NCBI GenBank assembly: GCA_000383735.1
Contig: KB912115.1
Location: forward strand, 1-42,672
DNA from: Verrucomicrobia bacterium SCGC AAA164-M04
Lineage (GTDB): Bacteria > Verrucomicrobiota > Verrucomicrobiae > Verrucomicrobiales > Akkermansiaceae
Length of the DNA stretch: 42,672 bases
Direction: 5' to 3'
Under the pieces are notes generated by a model. It did no database searches, was not told the DNA's origin, and saw only the letters and a list, made by a program, of their open reading frames with translations. The position numbers and the translations under genes are program-made. Of the stretch, positions 36,601-42,672 are shown piece by piece; the first letter of the stretch is position 1, and every line of letters starts with the position of its first letter.

Positions 36601-39600
36601 TGCCGGTGAAATTGATCGTTTCATCGACGGCGGCGTTTGAAGTGTTCGCCGCGACGGTGAAGGAACCAGTGACGCTGACCTCGGGAAGGTCAACGGTGAG
36701 ATCGCCGCCGAACTCGAAGGCTAATCCTGCACTGGTGGCAGCCAGCGCGCCGTTCCCGTTATCGAGAACGATGATGTCGCGAGTGCCATTATTAAAGGCG
36801 AGGCGTGCATTGTTGATCTGACCCTGAACACGTCCGTCAGCCGATTGCTGGAACCCAAGGTCACCGGAAAGCTCATTGCCAAGAACATTCAAGCTCACTC
36901 CACGACCAACGATCTGAATGAAGGTGCCTGGACCAACGTTAAGCGTCTGTGACGTGCCGCTGAGATCGATAGAGCGATTCACAGAGTTCGGCGTAGTGTT
37001 GATGATGAAACGGAAGGAGCCGGAAGCACTTACATCTGGAAGAGCGATGTTGAGATCGCCCGCGAGATCGGCGGCTACCCCGGCGGCAGTGAGAAGGAGG
37101 GCGCCGTTGCCATTCTCAAAGACCAGAACTTCGGTGCCGCCATCGCTGAAGGCTGCTCGGATGTCAGTGAGTTGAACGAGGACTTCGCCCGCTGCATTTT
37201 GCTCAAACCCAAAGGTCCCGGTGAGAGTTTGGCCGGTAATATTGAGGTCGACCCCGTTTCCTACGATGCGGATGAAGGGCCCAGCTTCCACTTGGAGAAG
37301 CTGAGGATTTTCGCCAACGATGAAGCTTTGGCCGATTGCCGTTCCTGTGGTGTTTAGGAGAAGGCTGTATGTTCCGGTAGCTTTGACATCGGTGACATTG
37401 ACATCGAGCTGACCGTCGAATTTCGCGGCGATACCATCAGAAAAGACGAGGAGATCGCCACTCGCATTGGTAAGGGAGACGATGTCGTTTGTGCCATCTG
37501 AGAAGACAGCGCTGAGATCAGAAAGACCAAAGTAGAAGGCATTCTCGGTGGTGCCATCACGATTGAGAGTGACCCGGCGCAAAGCGAGATCGGCCATGAT
37601 ATTTTGCTCGGAGGCCTCGATCGTGAGGTCATCAGCCGTGATCTCGTAGAAGGCTTCGTCAGTGCCTGAAACCGTTTCCGTAGCGGAGAAATCGAGGACG
37701 ACCGTTTCGGAAGTTCCAGTAACAGGAAGTATCTGATCGATAGCATCACCGAACTGATTCACCCGGACAGTGAAGAGTCCACTGAGCGAAAGATTACTGA
37801 TCCCAATGACTTCGACCTGCCCCGTGGCTACGACCGCGTAAGTGTCACCTTGCTTAATGAGGCCGACCGTTGCGTTGCTCAGAAGGAATCCGCGAGAAAG
37901 AGGATTGGTCGAGCCGTCTTCGAGCGTGGCTGGGCCTTCACCAACGAAAACCGAAAGTCCCGCCCCCGCAGCAATTTCGCGACCGTTGGAGGAGGTGAAT
38001 GTCAGCGAGCCTTCCACCGTGATGATGTTGGCAATCGTGATGCTGAAGTTGGCAAGGGCAACCGAGATGAACTGGCCTTGTCCGGCATTGTATTTGATCT
38101 GGATGCTATCGGGACCAAGAGCAATGGTCTCATCGACTGGGCCACCACTATTGTTGAACTGAAGAACAAGGGTGGTTCCGGCAGAAACTCCCGGAAGCTC
38201 GGCAGCGAGATCGCCTTCGATCACACCCGCGATTCCGGTGGAAGTCACGATCAGTGCTCCACGTCCGTTCTCGAGGTCCGCGCTCTTGCCATTAACCTCG
38301 ATTGCGGCGCTGACATTAGCTGCAGCAACACGAGTGATTCCATTTACCTGCTCGAAGAAGAAGTCTCCACCCAGTCGAGCAGGAACTCCGCCGACATCGA
38401 GATTCCCAAATTCGGCAGTGGAGGAAAGAAGAGCAATACGGAGGAAGGGACCGGCTGGAAGAATGGTTCCGGCGATGGAGGCCTCGGTCGCGCGGGTGTT
38501 GACCTGAAGTTCGGCAGTCCCAACGGTGAAGAAGAGGCCAGGAAGATCAAAGGTGAGCTCGGTGACGCTCAGGCGTCCGACGAGTCCCGCATCGGAAAGC
38601 TCGAAGCCACCAGTCGCATTGGTGATCGAGGCGAGCGTGCGGCCATCGGCATTAATATTGAGGTCCGCATTGCTAAAGGAAAGTGAAGTGAGACCAGTGT
38701 TGGTCTGCTCGATGAAGAGATCGGCGGTGAGGGTCTGACCGGCGATCTCGACCGCGATTTGTGTAGCTTCAAGCGCGAAGGTCGGCCCGGCGCGAATATG
38801 GAGCGCTTTTTCCACGCCATTGAGTTCGACCGTTTCATTCACAGCAACAGCGCGGGTGTTAATCTTGAGATCGAGATCAGCAGAAATGGCGACATCGGGC
38901 ACGTTGAGGGAAATTCCGCCGCGCATGCTCGCGGCCAATCCTGCGGCATTGATGGAGATGATGCCCTCGCCATTGATGAGCTGGAGCGCGCCATCGCCGA
39001 AGTTTGCCTCGACTTCCGTCGCGCTCGCGATCACCTCACCATTGGTATTCTGCTCAAAGTAGAAGTTTCCAGAAACGGTTTGATCGAGAATCGAAAGCTC
39101 AGTGCCGATTCCAGCGATGCGGACAAATGGCCCTTCAGGAATGCTCACTCCACGGGTGACATTGCCGACGCTGAAGCTCTCGGCGATTTCGTTTCCGGTG
39201 GTATTGATCTGGAGACGATACGATCCGCTCGCAGAGACTGAAGCGACTCCGAAGAGAAGGTCGCCGGAAGCTTGCAGCGCAAGACCGTCATCAAAGAGGA
39301 AGAGGTCGCCATTGAGATCGGAAAGCGTGAGAAGATTATCTCCGCCATTGCTGAAGGAAGTGGAACCGTCGATCAGGCTGGCGCGGAAAATGTCGCGTTC
39401 ACCGGAACGATAGCGGCTGATATTGACGTTAGCAGTGAGGGCCTGCCCTGCGACTTCAAGCACAAGATCCATTCCGGCAATCTCAAAGAAGGATGACCCA
39501 GAAATCGAAGCGGTTTCGCTCGCATTCATCGAGACTTGAACCGAAGAATCTCCGGTAGAGATTGTCTCATCAATGGCTTCTTGAAAGGAAGAAAATCGCA

Positions 39601-40000
39601 AGGTGACATTACCACCGAGGGTTAAGCGATCAATTCCGATCACTTCTATCGCTCCAGTCGCTTGCAACGCGTAGGTCTCGACTCCCGCATCAGTGAACTT
39701 CACCAAGCCGAAGGTAGCATCGGAGAGCTTAAATCCGCGAGCGAGGACATTTACATTTCCATCTTCAAGTGAAAGCGGACCTTCTCCGATGAAAATTTCT
39801 ACCCCACTTGCTCCAACGACCTCGCGATCACCGCTATTGGTGAAACTAAAGGAACCCTCGACATAGATCAACTCGCCAATCGTTAGGCTGGCCTCAGAAA
39901 GAATCACAGTGAAGACATTCCTATCACTCGCGGAGAAGGAAATCTCTAGCTCATCCGAGCCGAGGGTAATCGTTTCAGAAACGGCACTACGCGTATTATT
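33671..40000 (-). repeat. Array of degenerate protein-coding modules in four higher-order blocks
   Basis: Modules of about 480-510 bases share the 'GPF.RI' and 'L.G.F.FEQ' patterns but are diverged in DNA. Higher-order blocks each start with an 'NN(T/S)...V.E.I' motif near 40000, 38155, 35595 and 34080, giving spacings of about 1.85, 2.56 and 1.52 kb, so the number of modules per block varies. Confidence 0.75.
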
Positions 40001-42672
40001 AATACGGAGGAAAATTTCAGCTCCCGCGGCTACTCCCGAAACAGCGAGAGACAGCGAGCCTTTCAGCACTCCAGCAAGACCATCCTGGCGCAGAACAAAG
40101 GCGCCTTCACCATCGGTCAACTCTCCGCCATTCCCATCGAGATCGACCGCCACGGTCACCTCAGATGCGGCGAGAACCAACACACCATCTGATTTTTCAA
40201 AGAAGAAGTTTCCGCTCAGTCCAGCATCTTCGCCCGCGTCAGTGATGCCAAATAAAGTCAGGGAGCCATCGAGAACCGAAACACGAACAAATGGTCCGGC
40301 AGGTAGATCAAGATCGACGCTTTGTCCATCGAGATTCGCAATGCGATTCACCGCAGTGAAACGAGTATTTAACTCCACGCTCATCATACTGGAGGAAACA
40401 GAGATACCCGGAATATTAAAGACGGCAGAGCCAACAGTGAGAACACCATCTGAGCCATCGACATCGGCGATCAGGTCACCATTGGCACCTGAGACGTTCA
40501 CGAGGGTCGAGCCATTGGCAGTGAGGAAAAGACTCGCCGAGATCACTTCGATGGAAAGCCCTCCATCTGCGAGGGTTTCAAAGGAGAATCCTCCTTGAAG
40601 TGCTTGTTCGCCAACCATTAATTGGGCGTTTATTCCAATCACATTCACCACGGGCCCTGCGCGAATCTGAATCGAGCGCGTGACATCGCGAACAGTGATC
40701 GTTTCATTCACCGAAGTCTTAAGACTATTCACCAAAACCCGAAAATTTCCGGAGGCTGAAAGATTGGGCAGAAGAATTGAGAGCGAACCCGAGATCTCGA
40801 AGGCAGCTCCTTCTGCTGTCGAAATAATAGCGCCAACAGCATCGTCGATCTGGAGATAATCAGTGGTCCCATCGGTAATTGTGGTGGTAGCGTCATCGAC
40901 CGCGATAATCAGGTCACCATTAGCACGTGATTGGATAACAAAATCCCCAGTCAACTCCTGCTCGCCAACGTTAAGGGTTCCCCCTTCAGCTGAAATACCA
41001 AAAAATGGGCCAGCAGCAAAATCCAAGTTAATCTGCTCTTCTGCCACCATGACACTCCTATTAATGGACTCAGACGTGGTATTAATTTCCGCACCAAACG
41101 CACCCGAAGCAGAAATGTCAGGAAGATTCAGAGAAAGATCGCCATCGAATCCAAGAACAAATCCAGCATCAGTAAGAATAAAAGCACCGTTTCCATTTTG
41201 CAGAGTTGCCTCTCCATTTGGTCCGATCCCGACGACCGCGTTGGTCACTCCTCCTACCATCTCAGTTGTATTCAAACCATTCTCTGAATCCAAGGTAAAG
41301 AGGAAGTCACCGCGAACAGCTCCCCCGTCTACCTCGACATCCACCCCAGTGGCTTCCATCTCAAAATAGTTAGCAGACCGGAAATTATACTGACGATTCT
41401 TGAAAACCTTGGTGAGACTTTCGTTCCTAGTGCTAAACTCAACCGTAGCTGTATTAATCGTAAAAGAAGCATCAGAAATATCATTGATAAACATCCCTCC
41501 CTTGAGACTACCAGCTACTCCCTTGCTATCAGCAAGGAGCAATCCATTCAGGTTAGTGAGCTCATAGTTAGCTGTCCCTAGATCTGCCTGAATACTTAAT
41601 CCTTTAGCATTTACGAGAATCTCATCGATCCCCTCGGAGGTAAGTCCACTCGAAAGAATTAAGGTCAAGTCACCTGTTAAATTCATCCCAAGGAGGGAAA
41701 GGGCAGTGTCTTCGAATTCAACCTCGAGAAAAGGCCCTTCTTCAAGATCCAAGGTGATAACGTTTTCCGCTATCTCGACCGTAGACTTAATTTCCTTTTC
41801 AAAGGTATTGATTTTGAGAGCAGACGAGCCAGAGAAAACAAGATCAGGAGTATCAATCTCCACCACACCACTCAACTGCGCTGCATAGCCCGAACGGCGA
41901 AGGACGAGCCCACCATTCACTGCCGAGACATTCCCAGCTCCACCAGGAAGGACCAGACCGACATCCGCAAAGGTAACCTCAAGACCTTCGAAACCATCTT
42001 GATCGGACAAACCAATCTCATCAAACAAATCAGAGAGTCCTGCCTTAATGAGTCGGAATTGAATAGCACCTTCGAAGGCAAGCGAACCGAGAGTCAAATC
42101 GAGATCCGGTCCTTTGAGATTAAAGTCTCCTGATGAAACACCACCATAGTCAAACGACAGAGTGTTAAACTGAAAACTGAGCGACCCAGAAACATCGAGC
42201 GAACCTCCTGAAATACTAAGGCCGGAAAGGTCACCATATAGACCTTCATTGAAGAGAGCGAAACTACCAGTCGAAACCGAAAGCTCAAGAAGCGGAGAAT
42301 CAGAATTACCTCCAAAATCAATTTCCAAACCTTGGAAATCAAACTTAAGGAAAGGCATCTCATCCACCACAGAAGTACTTAAGGTAAAGCTCCCCCTGAA
42401 CATAGCCGCTTGAAGATCGATGAGAAAATCTTGAGCACGAAGATCAAATCCAGCACCCGCTGCAATATCGATTGTTTTGCCGTCAACTGGGCTATTTAAG
42501 GTGACGATGTCATCCCCCGTATTGATCTCGAGTTCCAGATCTGCCTCTACCCGGGTTTGTTCCTCGGTGTAAAGGAAGGAGCCTTTTAACTGCGCGGCGA
42601 GGAAACTTTCAGAAACCACAACAACTCCCGAGAGCCCCATCTCTCCAACCGAAAGCCCGCTGGTCGAGAGAC
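33671..42672 (-). CDS. Giant repetitive protein, - strand portion, open at window edge and broken at 33671
   Basis: One open frame enters from the right edge. Bases 42672-40001 repeat the + strand gene exactly (residues from MGLSGVVVV to FLRI). Bases 40000-33671 carry 2,110 further codons found nowhere else in the window. The frame then crosses into sequence antisense to the + strand gene and stops at 33479, adding 63 residues that I treat as an artefact of the junction. The unique part has about ten roughly 160-residue modules with (A/E)GPF(V/I)RI, 'I..Q.L.G.F.FEQ', an 'N..G.' turn and 'INTT...INE(S/T)'. Four longer blocks add INNT...VDE, 'I.G.F.F.N.GGR.V.AG', 'FIGEGP..LE.G..NP.ARG' and 'YA..A.G.V.VIGI'. 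Beta-rich and acidic with almost no cysteine, this fits an extracellular fibre or adhesin. Confidence 0.8.
39992..40006. repeat. Small perfect hairpin at the duplication boundary
   Basis: CGTATT, ATT, AATACG is a six-base-pair inverted repeat that straddles the boundary at 40000/40001. Its left-arm counterpart CGTATT forms the last six bases (33665-33670) of the other repeat arm. Confidence 0.8.
40001..42672 (-). repeat. Right arm of the 2,672-base inverted repeat (runs off window)
   Basis: Exact reverse complement of 30999-33670 wherever compared. The last base of the window still matches, so the true end of this arm is not visible. Open frames on the + strand here (for example 40863-41369) are mirror copies of antisense frames in the left arm and are not genes. 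Confidence 0.95.

Noticed and set aside
37850..38686. 278-codon + strand open frame inside the spacer
   Set aside because: It is antisense to well-supported repeat modules; long antisense frames are expected in such biased coding sequence, and no family resemblance was seen.
40863..41369. 168-codon + strand open frame, also found at 32302-32808 on the - strand
   Set aside because: It appears twice only because it sits in the inverted repeat; it is the antisense shadow of the giant gene.
30999..42672. Transposon or integron with the arms as terminal inverted repeats
   Set aside because: The arms lie wholly within coding sequence of a repeat protein, no transposase or integrase is encoded, and no target-site duplication can be defined.

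Overview
The window looks like a chromosome segment from a member of the PVC superphylum, most likely Verrucomicrobiota. This is inferred from gene families and style: a DUF1080 (3-keto-disaccharide hydrolase) secreted protein, a Tat-exported Gfo/Idh/MocA oxidoreductase beside a formylglycine-generating-enzyme-like protein, a type II glutamine synthetase, a secreted protein ending in a degenerate 'GTDP' plus 'SSDMITW' tail, and a giant protein that opens with an LEPR-XLL-type motif (LEPKILLSA). No rRNA, tRNA, CRISPR array or insertion sequence was recognised.

Positions 1-19,240 are mostly ordinary chromosome. In order they hold the end of a Maf nucleotide pyrophosphatase, a diacylglycerol-kinase-family lipid kinase and a small membrane protein (one + strand operon); two secreted proteins; a type II glutamine synthetase with a clear terminator and a kinase-like/PP2C fusion (both - strand); RapA; a DUF1853 protein; ketol-acid reductoisomerase; a - strand trio (Gfo/Idh/MocA, FGE-like, ApbE) whose genes abut or overlap; and elongation factor G.

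Positions 19,441-27,707 are a tightly packed + strand operon: a TolC-type outer membrane protein, a short HlyD-type adaptor, a GAF-like/HlyD fusion, a PqqD-like/M50 protease/lipoyl fusion, and a shortened SecA-like ATPase. The next gene (from 28,133) is a giant repetitive protein with the LEPKILLSA motif near its N terminus and no obvious hydrophobic signal peptide. I read the set as a candidate dedicated export machine (ATPase, membrane protease/adaptor, periplasmic adaptors, outer membrane channel) with its giant substrate. It has no ABC transporter, so it is not a standard type I system. This is inference from gene order and domains.

Positions 28,133-42,672 are dominated by a structural anomaly. 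Bases 30,999-33,670 (+) recur as an exact reverse complement at 40,001-42,672, in every stretch I compared and throughout the translated protein. The right arm runs off the window edge. The 6,330-base spacer between the arms (33,671-40,000) encodes, on the - strand, the in-frame continuation of the giant gene. If the spacer is turned round, the gene becomes one open frame of at least 3,956 codons; as written it is broken at 33,670. This is either a fold-back or template-switch assembly chimera or a real invertible segment that switches the length of a surface protein between 1,905 and about 4,019 residues. The sequence alone cannot decide, and artefact is the more cautious reading.
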